Positions 5,306 to 5,434 of a stretch of 5,434 nucleotides of DNA are shown here, one piece after another. The stretch is taken from NCBI GenBank assembly GCA_946630405.1, contig CAMOYW010000094.1, positions 1-5,434 on the forward strand, written 5' to 3'. Source of the stretch: an uncultured Clostridia bacterium (GTDB lineage Bacteria > Bacillota > Clostridia > Lachnospirales > CAG-274). The position numbers were made by a program, and so were the translations under genes. The notes beneath the pieces were generated by a model, which saw only the letters and a program-made list of their open reading frames with translations, searched no databases and was not told where the DNA came from. Position 1 is the stretch's first letter; each line of letters opens with the position of its first letter.

Positions 5306-5434
5306 TTACTTATTAGACACTTTTTGATTACAATTGTGTTACAATCCGATAAAAATATAACAAAATCAATAAATTTCTTAGGAAACGCTGATTAATTCAC
5401 TTGAAGCAGATTTGAGATAATGTTATCGCAGACA
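5306..5434. other. A+T-rich intergenic DNA, possible edge of a neighbouring element
   Basis: No complete gene is visible. From 5306 to 5380 the DNA is very A+T-rich, with short inverted pieces such as ACAATTGT. At 5381-5396 GGAAACGCTGATTAAT stands out from the A+T-rich context and resembles the kind of sequence found at insertion-sequence ends. A minus-strand frame entering from the right reads VCDNIISNLLQVN and stops at 5392-5394, inside that segment. This could be the C-terminus of an upstream gene or transposase, but the fragment is too short to decide. Confidence 0.3.

Noticed and set aside
1..5434. CRISPR arrays, tRNA or rRNA genes
   Set aside because: I saw no regularly spaced repeats beyond the 42-bp coding repeats and no cloverleaf or rRNA-like stretches.

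Overview
The window looks like a Gram-positive gut or rumen clostridium, most likely Ruminococcus or a close relative in the Oscillospiraceae. The basis is protein style, not a database match: a PIN-like protein with the QSxDMHLVSYLG signature, secreted or anchored cysteine enzymes with Thr/Glu/Ser-rich linkers, purine-rich GGAGG-type ribosome binding sites, and moderate G+C genes set among A+T-rich spacers. All convincing genes lie on the minus strand, so transcription runs from the right end to the left end.

Right part (about 4525-5434). A strong promoter (TTGAAA, 17 nt, TGT-TATAAT) drives a leader of about 136 nt that can fold into several hairpins. It precedes a 184-residue coiled-coil protein with a C-terminal membrane tail. 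A clear intrinsic terminator follows. To the right of the promoter is A+T-rich DNA with no complete gene. The last 50 bases may be the edge of another gene or of an insertion element, but this is weak.

Middle (about 4299-4522). A small gene starts directly after the terminator with a good ribosome binding site. It appears broken by a -1 frameshift near 4425-4428: the first 28 codons are protein-like in one frame and the continuation is protein-like in another. A possible promoter (TTGACA, 18 nt, TATTAT) lies inside this remnant and points at the next gene.

Left part (1-4298). Four tightly packed genes form an apparent operon: (1) a membrane-anchored transglutaminase-like cysteine enzyme with a C/H/D triad; (2) a cytosolic helical protein that I do not recognise; (3) a membrane-anchored or secreted C39-like cysteine peptidase, overlapping gene 2 by ATGA; (4) a PIN-like (NYN/PIN7-type) predicted nuclease with two related helical modules. 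Junctions are +5 nt, -4 nt and +11 nt. The operon ends in a 13-bp perfect terminator hairpin.

Two papain-fold enzymes are placed outside the membrane, while a helical protein and a putative RNase remain inside. No combined function is established. A cell-surface processing or envelope role linked to an RNA-cleaving protein is a hypothesis only, but the compact gene set is the best candidate here for an undescribed system.
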